Below are positions 24,290-36,612 of a DNA stretch of 64,000 nt, piece after piece. The translations under genes and the position numbers were made by a program. The stretch is from Siphonodentalium dalli. Lineage: Eukaryota > Mollusca > Scaphopoda > Gadilida > Siphonodentaliidae. Location of the stretch: the NCBI GenBank assembly GCA_032622095.1, contig CP136064.1:37314426-37378425 (forward strand), written 5' to 3'. Each line of letters opens with the position of its first letter. Within the stretch, counting starts at the first letter, position 1. Below the pieces are notes generated by a model, which was given only the letters and a program-made list of their open reading frames with translations, did not search any database and was not told the DNA's origin.

Positions 24290-26210
24290 ATATTCACTAT
24301 TATGTATCAAAGAACAGACATCTTTAAAGAGTAAAGTATTTAATTTCGTGCCATGGTCTACCAGAATACCGTATACAAATTCTTGAGATGGGACCTAATT
24401 TCATAATGACGCCGTTACAAGGTAATCCTAAAACCCTTGCTGATACCATTAAAGACGAAACATAACGAGCTGTCGAACAGGTCAACATATCAACCATAAA
24501 TATGGTTTCCGCTTATAAGGTCCAGCCTAATAAGTCCACTAACCCTATAACGTATGCACACATTCTTTATCCTGACCTACCCTCTAAAAATGTACAGGGT
24601 ACAATCGATGTTATTAGCGACTTAAATGAAGATTTTGTCATGAATTCCAAAATGTCCATTCATAACAACAATATCAATCAAAATCAATTTAAACGCTTCA
24701 ATACATTTTGTAGTAGGCCAGATGTTGTAGTGGCCCCTGCAGACAAAGTTCCGGGGCTTTCTATTAATACAGTAGATTGGTACGTTAATGAGTATAAAAG
24801 GCAACTGGCAGATGATACAACGTACAAAGAAGTACCATATGAACTTATGCATAATTTTATATCACAGGGCGTTAGAGAAATTGATAGAATAGCCTATAAA
24901 TATAGGAACAGTACTATTGATAAAAAAAACAACTTGATAAATTAATTGGAATAAAATCCAAAGACATTATAATACCATCTTTAAACATTTCTCCAAAAGT
25001 ACATAAACTTAAAACTTTCCCTTCTCATGCCAATGAGCCTAGTTTAACTGGTAGGCCAATTTGTGATGGTTGTTTTTTTTAGCAATTAATACAAATCCTT
25101 CTAGAGTTCTTGGGCACTTATTAGAGGGTTATTTATCTCAACTCAAAACTCACTATGATGAGAACAACCTTGTATGGACTATATGCAAGGACGCCATGCA
25201 TGCAATAAATTGTGTAAACAATACTTTAATTCTCCCTGATAAACTCAATAAATATCACCTTTTGAGTTTTGACTTTGGAAGCTTGTATACACGGGTGAGG
25301 AACGAGGATATGTATAATGCGTTCAATTTTTTAAGATCCATCCTTAAGATAGATGACCACTATAAATTTATGGTCGACCTTTTTGAATTTATCCAGAAGT
25401 TTCCTTTTTTCCATGTTGGTTTCACTAAACTGTACCAACAAATCAATGGATTAGCCATGGGTACATTTTTCAGTGCACAGGCCGCTAACCTCGTACTTCT
25501 AAGGAGTGAATATTACATGTTTATGAACAACATTATTATGGATCATACTAGATATTTTTAAGGTACATTGATGACGGTACATTATGTGTTGAAATCGAAC
25601 CTGAACTTCTAAGCCTATATATTAACATAATAAAAATTAACTACCCTAATCACATCAACATAGAATTTGAAGTTAGCAAATTTTGTACACAATTCCTAGA
25701 TTTAACTATATCTATTAACCATGCTATGTTCTTTGAAAATAAACTACATGTTGGATTATACCAAAAGGCATACAACACATACTCATATACTCATTATAAA
25801 TCAAACCACCCCTTCATATATTAGCTGGAATTAATAAAACAGAATGCCACAGATATATTAGACATAGCATTGACATTTCAGACTATGACTTTTATCTGGA
25901 ACTCTTTGTTAACAGACTATTGAAATGTGGTTACCCCTTGCCATTTATCACAGAGCATCTTATCAAATACGATGATATAGTCCATAAAGAATTTTTTGGA
26001 GTCAAACTTAATAAAACTACTTATAAGAAATGTTTTGCCACAGTAAAATATTGTCATTCAACCAAGTCACATATACCTATTAGGAGAAATGTTCTTCATG
26101 TTACACCTAACAGTCGTATAGGCTATGAGATGGGTACGAAACTTCACCTTCGGGCACTCACTAAAAAGAGGCTCCATGGGAAATTAACTGAACATTTTCA
26201 TTAGAAATTA
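24290..26210 (+). mobile_element. Penelope-like reverse transcriptase, multiply broken
   Basis: The RT order can be followed through three frames. First comes an N-terminal LEMGPNFIMTP-type block near 24,390. KSKDIIIPSLNISPKVHK and GRPICDG follow near 24,950-25,065, then LLSFDFGSLYTRV (motif A, about 25,260), QQINGLAMGTFFSAQAANL (motif B, about 25,440), RYIDDG (catalytic motif C, about 25,560), and a downstream tail (EFEVSKFCTQFLDLT, GLYQKAYNTYSY). Frame breaks occur at about 24,945, 25,068, 25,560 and 25,825. The motif A to C wording fits Penelope-like elements better than LINE or LTR RTs, but the GIY-YIG endonuclease is not seen. Inactive. Confidence 0.65.
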
Positions 26211-26359
26211 TGGCATTAATAACAAGGAGCTTTCAGCATAATGTTTTTACCTGATACTCCATTCAATTGTATACAAAACATTAGATAAAGCAATTATACT
26301 ACTTAATCCAAATTACATTAATATGTGACATGGTAACTCCAATACCAATTGAATTTTTA

Positions 26360-26745
26360 ACTTTTCTACCAATTATATAGTCCATAAAGAATTTTTTGGA
26401 GTCAAACTTAATAAAACTACTTATAAAAAATGTTATGCCACAGTAAAATTTTGTCATTCAACCAAGTCACATATCCTATTAGGAGAAATGTTCATGTTAC
26501 ACCTAACAGTCGTATAGGCTTTGAGATGGGCAAGAAACTTCAACTTTGGGCACTCACTAAAAAGAGGCTCCATGGGAAATTAACTCAACATTTCATTAGC
26601 AATTATGGCATTAACAACAAGGAGCTTTCAGCATTATGTTTGTACCTGATAACTTCACTCAATTGTATAAAAAATCATTAGATAAAGCAATTTTACTACT
26701 TAATCCAAATTACATTTATATGTGACATGACATTAATTTAACTCC
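26360..26745 (+). repeat. Duplicated 3' block of the Penelope-like element
   Basis: 26,375-26,735 repeats 25,975-26,330 (TAGTCCATAAAGAATTTTTT, HVTPNSRIG-encoding segment, AAGAGGCTCCATGGGAAATT) with small indels, as a direct copy about 400 bp away. It is either a tandem duplication of the element's 3' part or two nested insertions. Confidence 0.8.
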
Positions 26746-29286
26746 AATACCAATTAAATTTAATTTTAACTTTTCTACCAATGTACATGTGTATTTTGGC
26801 ATGTTAAATAATTAAGCTGTTGTAATAATCTTATATGTAAACTTTAAACTTGCTTTTATCACTTGTAACTAAACTGTCTCGAATAAACAAAACCATTTTT
26901 GAAATCTTGACAAAACCATTTTTGAAATCTTGACAAACCAAGGAAGGAATATTTAGTTCTTTTGCAGTATGAATTCCTGGTCAGACTAGGTGGTAAGCTA
27001 CCTTACCAGCCAACGCAATGTTGAAGTTCATTACTATACACCTGAAGAGCTAATAGATCTTAACCTTTCTGGTATCACCCGTATACAAGATTCGATATCA
27101 GTCCTGGATAAGGATCTCAATGTGTTCTGGCTCCACAGAATCAAAGCTGGGAGCAACTTTATCTTCTTCTATGTTGGATACCACCATAGAACAATCGACT
27201 TGCGTCCAATTCGAGATTTCAATGTTTTTATCCACAAGAAAACCAGCAACATTACATTATGGATTTCTACGGCAGAGAACAGAATCTGCAGGAGATTCTT
27301 AAAAGACATGTACATTAACCTCAAGATTAGTGTCCTTTATCGCATCTACCGTTACTATTTCTTCATGGACATAAATTTCGCAGAAGAGATGTAACTTTCT
27401 CCTAATCTGAACATTAACTTACCTTAAAATCAGTGTCCATTTTAATTGATTGACATTACATTCGTAGGCATTTACTTTGAAATAATATTATATTAAATTA
27501 CCTTAAATCTGTGTCCATACTTAATTGTATTGACATTACATTCGAGGAAATATACCTTGAGATTAGACTGAATATTATATCAAATTACCTTACAATCAGT
27601 ATCCATATTTAACTATATTGACATTACATTATATATTGTTTATGCTTTTTATTTTTTAATTGTATAGCTACCATGGCATGTGTGCCATTTACGGGTTATG
27701 GGTTGGGCCCCTTTTTTCCTTCCCTGGAGAGCTTTGGTTTCGTCGGTTTTTATATAGGATCTGCGTTTATTAACGTGGCCGAAAAGTTTGTGTTCATATG
27801 CTTAATATGGCACAGGTTAGCGACTTTCAACTGAGGAAGATCCTATTGTTTGTATCTATCTTTTGACTTTTCAAAACTTTACTTCTTAAATTTTAAAGTT
27901 TTACATTTTTCCTTAAATTACAAATTCTTAGTTATCTTTGATTTTAATTACCCTCTTTCGATCTGTACGTTCTTAATTACTTTTCAAAAGAATTTCAGCC
28001 GCTCCGTGACTTTGCTCTCCGACTCAAATTTGTTTGCCAAGAACACGAGGAACACAGTATCTGCATGTGATTGGGACCCTGACCCTAATATATCCCCTTT
28101 CTTTCATATACTTTACAGACACTCTCTTCTTGTTTTTGACATCCATTACATTTTTGCTCCGCCAATATTATGTGGGTAAAATGACGAATATGTTTGAGGC
28201 GTTTTTCTTTCTTGCTAAAACCTATGTTGACTAACAAATAGGCCATTTATGGTCTACCTGCCAGTGCTTCACTTTGACTTGTTTTCTATAATTCTGGTGT
28301 GCTAGGTTTGGTGTTGCTTACCCTGGAACTCGTGTTACCTGGTCTGACACCCACTAACCTGATTGGTTACACATAAACACCATATAGTCCAGGCGCTTGG
28401 TGTTGAAAAACAATTGTTACACCAAGCGCCTGGACTAATAGGTAAAGTAGACATTGGCACAGGAATTAACCCTTTTTAGTGAATTTTGAGTTTTGCGGGG
28501 TAGTCTGAAAAATGACATTATTTTTGTGCGGTTCTGACACTAGATTCCAAAACACAAAATTTAAAGGCAAATATGATTTTCTTGCTTAAAAAATTATCGC
28601 ATATGTCAATCTTTGAGATTTAAAGACAATTCTGGAGCTGGGCATTATATTATAAAAGTATATACACTAAAACGTTTGCACTGAACATATGGAAACCGTT
28701 ACTGAGACATTGAGATAATAACAAAAATATACCGGGTCCTGTGCATACGTCGATTGACCTACAAATTGGTGCACAATAACAAACGTCATAACCAAACGCG
28801 CTAAGTAATTGATTTTAAAGTTTCCTATTTGAAATGTTTGAAGTGTGTCAAACATTTTACGTGTTGAATTTGTCAAATAAACTCAAAGTGTGCCGTCCAC
28901 TGACAGTTTATGAGTTATTAAGCTTGGTCAGTTTGTAAATTACAGGCACTCTACCCCAAGCTTTTCTTAATCAAGAACATCTTCCACTTTTTAATATCCG
29001 ACTAATTTTGCAAATGATTCGTTGTTAAGATATGTTAATAAGAGACTATAAATACACCAGTATAAGTAAAATATGAGATCATTTATATCAGATTTTAAAT
29101 ATGTTAATTTTCTACTTGTATGATGGCTGAATTTTTTTTAAACACTGCTACACATTCTTTGTTACTATTTCCACTACATCCTTGTTTATTGTATATTCAT
29201 AAATTAATGGCCATTTCAAATGTATTAACAAAAGAACAAAATAAAGACGATAATCCGGAATAACTAAATCAACACACCCGGAAATC
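26746..29286. other. Intergenic DNA with unassigned open frames
   Basis: A 22-bp unit (AACCATTTTTGAAATCTTGAC) is duplicated at 26,890-26,935. An open frame at 26,990-27,394 (134 codons) has no recognised domain. Short repeats GACATTACATTCGAGG and related words recur at 27,470, 27,530 and 27,620, suggesting a degenerate tandem. A GGGTTATGGGTTGGGCCCC patch lies near 27,690. No gene is supported. Confidence 0.4.
28385..28437. repeat. Perfect 19-bp hairpin
   Basis: Arms TAGTCCAGGCGCTTGGTGT (28385-28403) and ACACCAAGCGCCTGGACTA (28419-28437) are perfect complements around a 15-nt AT-rich loop. The outer TA on each side could be a TA target duplication of a tiny foldback element. It could also fold as RNA. 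Confidence 0.85.
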
Positions 29287-29983
29287 TAAACACCTAAAAA
29301 AAAAGAAATCCCCCTAATATATTCGATAGTATTTTATGAGATATTGAATTGATTTTGTTTAAACTTTCCTCAAATGATTTGTGGTACCAACGACATCAAG
29401 TGTGCTAATTACGTTGCTGTGAGGTGAGAGATGGCTGAGTGAGCACAAATTGAATGGAAGCGGGGAACTTTTCAAAAGTTGCAAAACACAGGTAGACATT
29501 CAGCTGTGCCTTGGTCCCCACTTCTGGCACAAGCTTGGAACATCCTTATATGTTGGTATCTCAATTGCCTACATGGTGAGAAACATGGTTGACTGAAAAA
29601 TGGCTTCAAAGAGACTGATTTCAATAACTCTGTGTTGCTCACAGCATGAAACTTCAAGGTGTCATTCCAAAGGAATGTAGTTAGAATGAATGGCTTGGGC
29701 ATGCATCAGGAACATTATGTCCCGAAGATGACACGCATGTTATCGTGGACTCACAGTGTCACTTTTAGACTGCAGCCAGTAACAACTTTGAACAATGGAA
29801 CAAGTGTTTTGCTACTTTTGAAAAGCACCCCTTTTCCATTCAATTCATGCTCAGCACGCCATAACATAACTCACAGGACGGTGCCTCACACAGGTTTGCG
29901 TAAAGTTTCGTCAAAATCCATCCAATATCTCATAAAATATTACCGAATATATTAAGGGGGACTTTCTTTTTTTGAGGTGTTTA
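29287..29983. mobile_element. MITE with about 190-bp inverted repeats and TA flanks
   Basis: Left end TA-AACACCTAAAAAAA and right end AGGTGTT-TA are inverted. Inverted similarity extends inwards for about 190 bp on each side (TTTTATGAGATATTG; GAATTGAATGGAA; CTTTTCAAAAGT). TA direct flanks and size (about 693 bp) suit a Tc1/mariner-type non-autonomous element with expanded TIRs. The middle has no transposase. Confidence 0.75.
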
Positions 29984-30321
29984 GTTAAATAGTCAACATT
30001 TGCATGTTCATTTACATTACTATATTTGTATACCTTTCTTGCTATGGGTGAGTGATAACACTGTGCAATTGGTGTTTTAATACTCATGGAAAACAGAACA
30101 GAAAACTACGGATAGCACTGTTGTGAAGTTGCCATATTGTTCTTGTGTGAAACAAAATATAAAGCTAATAAATAAACTGCGGACCGAAAACAATACAAAC
30201 GAACTATTCTAAGTAAAACAAGTTGTATGTGCCTTGTCACTATTCCTGAATACAGTACAGAAAGCGTGTGCTATAAGGAAAACACCCAACGCCGTGGGGA
30301 TGCTTTGGGAGAGTGATTTAG
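29984..30321. other. Spacer between MITE and inverted-repeat unit
   Basis: No gene or repeat is recognised. It is absent from the related unit at 36.1-40.4 kb, where the MITE half joins directly to the next block. Confidence 0.4.
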
Positions 30322-31330
30322 GGTGGCCCACTCAACACGGAAAGTTTGCATGCATCGGGTACTGGATTGGGGGGGGGCGATTTCTTGCTCGCTGAGAGAA
30401 TACTATATATTTACCTGAGGACACTCTTCAGAAATTGGGCGAGGTCGCATCAGTTATATCCGAATCTTATTCCGCTCTGAATGCCGACACAAGCTCTGAA
30501 TTTAACGAGAACGCACTTCATAAATCGCGAAGCGTCATTGATTCACCGCGACTGCCTATGTCACCAAGAAGGCACAGGTCCCCTGGTGCGACAACCCCAC
30601 CATGAGTATCTACCTTAATACCTTAATACAAGGTTTGTATCTATCGGACCTGTATTGAGCATAAACTCACTTGCAATCAAAATTCATCAAAATTCCCTGT
30701 GCTTGAGATAATGCCACATAACCATTTCTTTACACCATATTCGCACCTTTGATTTGATGTATCTGCCGCATTGATAAGTTGAAGATCACCAAAGATGTAT
30801 ATGAATATGTGACACATTTTAAAACCGGACAAACCCTTGAACAGATTCCCATCAAATAAAGCATAGCTATCACTGCAGAATTCCACTTGTAGATGTTTTA
30901 TTCACACAATAATTAGTTTACAACAAATCAACAATAATATATAAAAAATCACAATGATTTTCAATGTGTTGTCCTGTCTCTGTGACATCAGCAGAGTAAA
31001 TTATGCAGTGATACTATGCTATATTTGATGTGAATCTGTACAAGGGTTTGTCCGATTTCGAAAGTGTGCACCTATTCATATATATATTTGGTGTTCTTCA
31101 ACATATCAATGCGGGAGATACATCAAATTAAAGCTGCGAAAATTGTCTACATAACTGGGGTTGTGGTATTATCTCATGTACATGGGATTTTGAGGAATTT
31201 TGTTTGCAAGCGAGTCTATGCTCAATATTGGTCAGATAGATACAAACCTTGTATTGAGGTATTAAGGTGGACACTCATGGTGGGTGTTTACACACCAGGG
31301 GACCTGTGCGAGAAGGTATGAGTTTGAGGA
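30322..31330. repeat. Unit A: long inverted repeat (arms about 300 bp)
   Basis: The block starting AGGGTGGCCCACTCAACACG leads into a left arm (about 30,572-30,875) that is the inverted complement of a right arm at about 31,013-31,312 (GGCACAGGTCCCCTGG versus CCAGGGGACCTGTGC at the outer ends, AAAGCATAGCTA versus ATGCTATATTTGA at the inner). The spacer is about 140 bp. The same architecture recurs at 36.6-39.6 kb. Frames on either strand are palindrome shadows. Confidence 0.85.
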
Positions 31331-31739
31331 CAAAATAAATAGTATCATTACATTTGAGCCTGTATATTATGGCAGAACTTATACGTCGGAGATAAAGGTC
31401 TTCCCGGCCTTCACGTTGTGTCCTTTTTTGTTTCGAAGTCGATGACGACAACTTATTGAACCATATGATCTGTTGATTTATTTAATCGAACATAGCTGCG
31501 CTAGTACTAGATCGATAGCCGGTGCTGGCAACTCAGGTCTTCTTTCTTTGGGATCAGTAAGTCATCACAAGACTTTGGCGATATCCAAGCGATATGTTCG
31601 AACCTTGAAGGATTCAATCATAATATACACACACATGCTATGACATTTCTACTAAATTGAAGCATTCAGATAAAACAGAATCAATTCGGGCTGTTTCGGG
31701 TGGCAAATATTTGTATATTTTGTAGAAAGCCTTTACTAA
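31331..31739. other. Shared spacer of units A and B
   Basis: Sequence from AGTTTGAGGACAAAATAAAT through GATCGATAGCCGGTGCTG is closely matched at about 39,632-40,050, so it belongs to the duplicated unit. No gene is assigned. Confidence 0.5.
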
Positions 31740-32340
31740 TTGTCTGACAATATGGGTGATAAACTGCAGACTATAGGACACCAAATATCTGACACGTTGA
31801 ACTCTTCATCTGGTTCCAATTTTCCGAAATACCACATTTATCCATCCAGAGATCCTCCTACAAAAAGTTCGAAAAACGTGTCACGCCATACGAAACGCGT
31901 ACCGCTTAACAGCGATTGCATCAGCGTGGCATCGGCTGTTGTTTCATGTGACATTCAACAAGCTTCTTATCGCATAACGTATGCTCGAGATCACACGTTT
32001 TTCTCAAAGACCAAGACACGGCAGTCTTCAAACCATCAAAACAGTTCTAGTGTTAACACTAATTATGACATTCACCTATCACAAAAATCCAAAGCCAATT
32101 GTACTCAGGCGACTTTTTGTCGACAATTTGGTGTATGAAAAACGTGTGCTCATTGTAGACAACTTGATCAAAAATAGAATAAAATTCTCCGCTGTCAAAG
32201 TGATGTATAACTCCCGTAATAATAAAGCAACTTGTCGAATAAATGCAGATGAGCACAATGTAGAATATGTGATGGACGATGAATTCTGGTGGGATGGTGT
32301 TACGTGCAAAGATTGGACCCCGTTTGGCATTTCTAATTGA
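31740..32340 (+). pseudogene. Unknown ORF of duplicated unit, copy A
   Basis: The translation contains SSSGSNFPKYHIYPSRDPP and VSRHTKRVPLNSDCIS and, after a frameshift near 32,090, NPKPIVLRRLFVDNLVYEK, YNSRNNKATCRINADEHN and EYVMDDEFWWDGVTCKDW. The same protein words occur in copy B (40.06-40.38 kb), where the frame across the copy-A break is open. Conservation of amino-acid words across two diverged copies argues for a real ancestral coding sequence. Its family is not recognised; a transposon-carried protein or an exon captured by the unit are both possible. Confidence 0.5.
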
Positions 32341-32755
32341 TTATCCGCCGACAAAGTTTATGACTTCGATTACGACTGGGAAAGAGACCGCAGCAGTCGG
32401 AATCCATCACGTGTCAGACAGTCGACCCTGGACCAGGTCATTCATCAAACTCCAGGCAGAGGTATCTCCCGTCGCTCTGCTGAGATACCACTGCCATAAG
32501 GACATAATTTTGGTAAGGATTTCTTACGTGTCTGGCCCAGTTCATATTGATCTTATCAATACCGAAATAATTAACATTATTGCAAACTTTTGGTGGTCCA
32601 ATTAGGATAATAGATGACTAAATATAGTTTCAATGATATCTAAAAATCGATGTATCGCTCCGCAAAGTGCCATCCTTGTGGCAGGGCTATATCGCAGTGA
32701 TAACGTAGAGGGCGCTGCATGGAGTTCGGTCATTCGTGTGTACACACAAGGCAGA
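32341..32755. other. Spacer after unit A ORF
   Basis: A frame after 32,345 encodes YDFDYDWERDRSSRNPSRV and ends at about 32,500; it may be further coding sequence of the preceding unknown gene. The rest shows nothing recognisable. Confidence 0.35.
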
Positions 32756-32888
32756 TAACTATGTCACACACCAATCAGTTCACCGCTAAGCCGTCAACAT
32801 AACTATGTCACACACCGATCAGTTCACCGCTAAGCCATCAATGTAGCTATGTCACACACCAATCAGTTTACCGCTAAGCCGTCAACGG
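32756..32888. repeat. 44-bp tandem repeat, 3 units
   Basis: AACTATGTCACACACCAATC then AGTTCACCGCTAAGCCGTCA repeats at 32,757, 32,801 and 32,845, directly before a LINE endonuclease fragment. It may be the 5' UTR repeat of that LINE. Confidence 0.9.
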
Positions 32889-32892
32889 TTGT

Positions 32893-33304
32893 TCCTGTTA
32901 TTGTCATGCTTTCATTACTCGCTTGGAACGCCACAGGCATTATGTCGAGCACAAGTTATTTACAAGACACACTGAATAAAATGAGAATAGATATATGTGA
33001 TATAAGTGAGGATTGGCTTAAACAAGTAAATGTAAACTTTCTTGACTATATACATCACGATTATGGATCATTCGCGGCGTGTGGTTTTACATTTCTTTAC
33101 AATAAAAAAGACAATAGGGAACAATATATCTTTATTGGATATCCATGATGATAGACTCTTAGGAATCCAGTTGCAAATTGCCGATTGGCAATACATTTAT
33201 ATTTTTCAGATATATATATGCCATCAACTAATTACACCGATGAATACTTCAAAGAATATTACATCAAATTATCTAGCATATGCAACAGCTACAAATGGTT
33301 GGTA
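32893..33304 (+). mobile_element. LINE APE-type endonuclease fragment
   Basis: Translation reads LLAWNATGIMSSTSYL, DICDISEDWLKQ (the E of the APE motif in ISExWL), LDYIHHDYGS and, after a frameshift near 33,145, DDRLLGIQLQIADWQYIYIFQIY. This is the start of the endonuclease domain of a non-LTR retrotransposon ORF2. It stops before the second half of the domain, so the fragment is 3' truncated. Confidence 0.75.
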
Positions 33305-33476
33305 AAGTCATCGTAATTAGGCCGCGGGCCAGAAGCGAATAAAATAACAATTTCCTCGAGTACAAGTGTCAGATCACAAACAAAATATTCCGGTTATAAA
33401 CTTACCGATATATCGTTTATATTAGTAAGAAATGATAATAAAATGACATGAGATACAACACTGGACCAATTTTGAG
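33305..33476. other. Short spacer, nothing seen
   Basis: AT-rich spacer between the LINE fragment and the foldback element. Confidence 0.4.
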
Positions 33477-33692
33477 CTACAGTAATGCCCTAATTAATCG
33501 ACTCAATAGCTGCAGAATTATGGGTAACTTTTCAGGATTTAGTCGGAAATAGGGCTTGTTGCCATTCATCGGAAAGCTCTGGGGAGAGCTTTCCGATGAA
33601 TGGCAACAAGCCATATTTCCGACTAAATCCTGAAAAGTTACCCATAATTCTGCTGTGGTTAAAGGAGTCGATTAATTAGGGCATTACTGTAG
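33477..33692. mobile_element. 216-bp foldback element with 4-nt loop
   Basis: CTACAGTAATGCCC at the left end and GGGCATTACTGTAG at the right end are perfect complements. The arms pair almost perfectly to the centre, where CTCT-GGGG-AGAG leaves a four-base loop (33,581-33,584). Only a small asymmetric patch (AATAGCT versus CCTTTAACCACAG) is unpaired. TA at both edges suggests a TA target duplication and a Tc1/mariner- or pogo-type MITE. Confidence 0.9.
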
Positions 33693-34892
33693 TTAGAAAA
33701 AATGCGATAAATATTTTGAAATTACGAACAATTACTTGGATTTTGAAAACAAGTGTCACATATAATTGGCTACAACTTGCGAATCAGATCGGCTATTGAT
33801 CCGCAACATGGCTCAAAGATTGCCCCAATGACGTATCAAAACGATTTTAATAATGGAATACCTATAGTATATCTTGAAAATGCGATGTGAGCGTAAACTT
33901 AACCCTACACCCTAAAATATAAATTTCGCAGAAAAACGAATTAGGTAGTTTACACTTAGAATGCTGCTTGTTAAAAAGGATTTAGACACATAAACTGAAA
34001 CAGTGTAGAAAGTGATATAGGGAATTATAAATAACGGTGACTGAACGTGATCTGAGATTAAAATTTGAAAAAATTAGTGAAAAATGATAATTTTTTACAA
34101 TTATTTTTATAATTTTACAACATTGTTATAAAATTTTGATACGCTATGGTAAAACCACACGAGATCGAACACTGGTCTCGAATTAATAAATTCATAAAAC
34201 ACCATATGATCACCTTTCTGTCAACTATTTCGAATATTTTTCAATTTTTATTTGAATTTTGTTGGAAAGATTATATATATATATTTCAACTGAACACATA
34301 TGGCTACCAAATGCTGGCGAGTGAGACTCACGCTTTGCAGAACGGTATTTTCTTATTTGTGCGGCACTGTCATGTTGGGACAGTGAACACGACTGACGAT
34401 AGATACGGCATTACATGCGTCCATATTTAACAGTATAAGTTTAAGATGGCAGCCAAAACGGCCCCAACATCGAAGATTCTCACACTTTCCGTCACAAACG
34501 TTCCTGAAATCGAAGATTCTCACACTATCTCGCTATCTGGGTTAAGGGAATTGTTAACCAAAACAGGAGTTCATTGTTATCCGTAAACTAACCGAAGGAC
34601 CCTATTATTGTTTCAATTAATATACTCTAATAAGTAGTCGATTGTCTTAAGGACTATTGACACTATTTTTTTCGGAAATATCGAATACAAGTCAATGTAT
34701 AGAAAGATTGAAATAACGATCACTAACATGTGCCTTTTGGTTCAGTTTGGGTAAGTAATTTTTATGTTGGTCAATATTACTAGTAAGTCTTAGAGAAATG
34801 ATGTTTGTAGTATATAATAGTGTGTTGCCAAACAGTGTTCAAAGCATGCTACTCCTTCCTGTTAAAATAATTGAGTATCTACAGTCCTTAAA

Positions 34893-34894
<2 letters not shown>
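33693..34894. other. Intergenic DNA, no gene supported
   Basis: AT-rich. A 23-bp word (ATCGAAGATTCTCACACT) is duplicated near 34,472 and 34,508. An open frame at 34,146-34,430 has no recognisable domain. Confidence 0.4.
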
Positions 34895-34962
<68 letters not shown>

Positions 34963-35952
34963 TAATCGTATGACTCGTCAACATTGACACTATTTCTGTT
35001 CTTGAAGCCATTCATTCTCACATACATCGTCACATGTTAAGTCTGTGGCGAAACAAGATCATTTGTTAGATTCATATGAATCTTTGTCGCCATAGTAGAT
35101 CGGGAGGAAGTATAATCCGTCTGATGTGTATATATGACTCAATCAAAAAGAGCGACCATCACTGGCTGTCACGAAATGTTATACCAAGCTGGGAGTTAAT
35201 ATATTATACCCATCACTGCCTGCAATAGTTTGCAAGAAGATGTTTTAATGTGATTTCTTAATGAGTCTGTGGTTGGTCGCACAAGATGTGTTCCAGTATT
35301 CGGTTATACAACATAAGAACGTGTCTGTTATTTCGTCGACTTGACAACAGTATGGCTCACCATAATATAGCCATTTACACACTCTTGGTAGGGTTCGATA
35401 TTGTCATCCTCATCGTCAATGTTAATATATTGCCCAAGTTGTTGCAGAATTTGCATCGCATTTTACTGCTTTTTACTATTATGTCAAAAGGCTTCATTTT
35501 ATGTTTGTGACAAGTCATGGTAGCCTGTCAACGCGTGAATTAGAGGCAAGGTTTCGCGTGCCTCTTGTACAATACTGTCCGCTATGTCGTTCGCGGAAAT
35601 GACACTTGACCTATTTTTGTTTCAGTATGAAGAATCATCCTAGCTCATATTCGTTGAGAAACATAACATGCTAGTATTTCAGGGGCATCAAAACAATAAC
35701 TAGCTTCCGACTGAGGCGTGCTGCAGTTGACTGCATGTAACAGCATATCCGTGTCTGCTTCCTCGTGGTAACATCTTAGCACGAGCTCAGGAACTAACTC
35801 CAAGTGAACGTCGCCATTCATGGGCCGTATCACATGACATTCGGCTTCATTGCAAACATATAATGCAGGGTTTCTGAGACAGCTGTAGATGCTGCACTGA
35901 ACCATTCGCAAATACTTGGCACAATAAACTCACACCCACACCCTTTCTGGAA
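34895..35952. repeat. 1-kb dispersed repeat, copy 1, with (CT)n end
   Basis: A (CT)n tract (34,895-34,960) is followed by about 990 bp that recurs almost base for base at 61,107-62,099 in the same orientation. Both copies end at CCCTTTCTGGAATG and then diverge. Both start at the (CT)n tract, and the sequence before it differs. The sharp ends and low divergence indicate a recent transposition or duplication. The content includes a HEEADT-motif gene fragment on the minus strand. Confidence 0.9.
35645..35911 (-). pseudogene. HEEADT-motif protein fragment, copy 1
   Basis: The minus-strand frame contains VPELVLRCYHEEADTDMLLHA, which matches a sequence word (NHEEADTRLLLHA) that recurs in a large invertebrate family of transposon-associated proteins with PIN/FEN-like nuclease folds. 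The usual downstream SPDTDV block is not present and the frame ends soon after. This is therefore a fragment carried by the 1-kb repeat. The family link is from memory of the motif and is an inference. Confidence 0.45.
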
Positions 35953-36092
35953 TGCTGTCATCAAACACAGGACCTTTTCTAAAATAATTTTGTCAGTTTT
36001 GAATTCTCGCAGCACGGTGCGCGAATTCAATGTGCGCGAATTTAAAACTGAGCGAAAAATAGTACTACGCGAATTTAAATACGAGTAAGGTA
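35953..36092. other. Short spacer, nothing assigned
   Basis: Contains three variants of GCGCGAATTTAAA at 36,019-36,078 (a short degenerate repeat). No gene. Confidence 0.4.
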
Positions 36093-36612
36093 GTATGATG
36101 GCTGAATTTAAAGCTGCTACACATTCTCTGTTACTATATCCACTACATCCTTGTTTATTGTATATTCAGAAATTAATGGCCATTTAAATTGTATTAACAA
36201 AAGAACAAAATAAAGACGATAATCCGGAATAACTAAATCAACACACCCGAAAATCTAAACACCTCAAAAAAAGAAAGTCCCCCCTAATATATATATATAG
36301 AGCGTATTTTTGTTCTGGGAACCTGTGGTAAAGTGTGCTAATCACTCTGCTGTGAGGTGAGATATGGCTGAGTGAGCACAAATTGAATGGAAGAGGGGCA
36401 CTTTTCAAAAGTTGCAAAAACACAGGTAGAGTGATCGCAGACATTCAGCTGTGCCTTATTCCCCACTTCTCGCACAAGCTTGAAACATCCTTATATGTTG
36501 GTACCTCAATGACCTACATGATAGGAAACATGGTTTACTGAAAAATGGCTTCAAAAAGACTGATTTCAATAACTCTGTGTTGCTCATAGCGTGAAACTTC
36601 AATGTGTCATTC
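36093..36612. mobile_element. Unit B: left part of the long-TIR MITE
   Basis: Matches 29,113-29,660 including the CTAAACACCT terminus (about 36,255) and the leader TGATGGCTGAATTT. It breaks at 36,612, where the sequence jumps to AGGGTGGCTCACTCAACACG, the start of the inverted-repeat block. The right TIR is therefore deleted. Confidence 0.8.

Noticed and set aside
26990-27394. 134-codon frame after the Penelope-like element as a GIY-YIG endonuclease
   Set aside because: No GIY or YIG motif or other endonuclease signature could be found in it.
30677-31321. Frames on both strands around 30.7-31.3 kb, repeated at 37.1-39.3 kb
   Set aside because: They are mirror translations of the long inverted-repeat arms.
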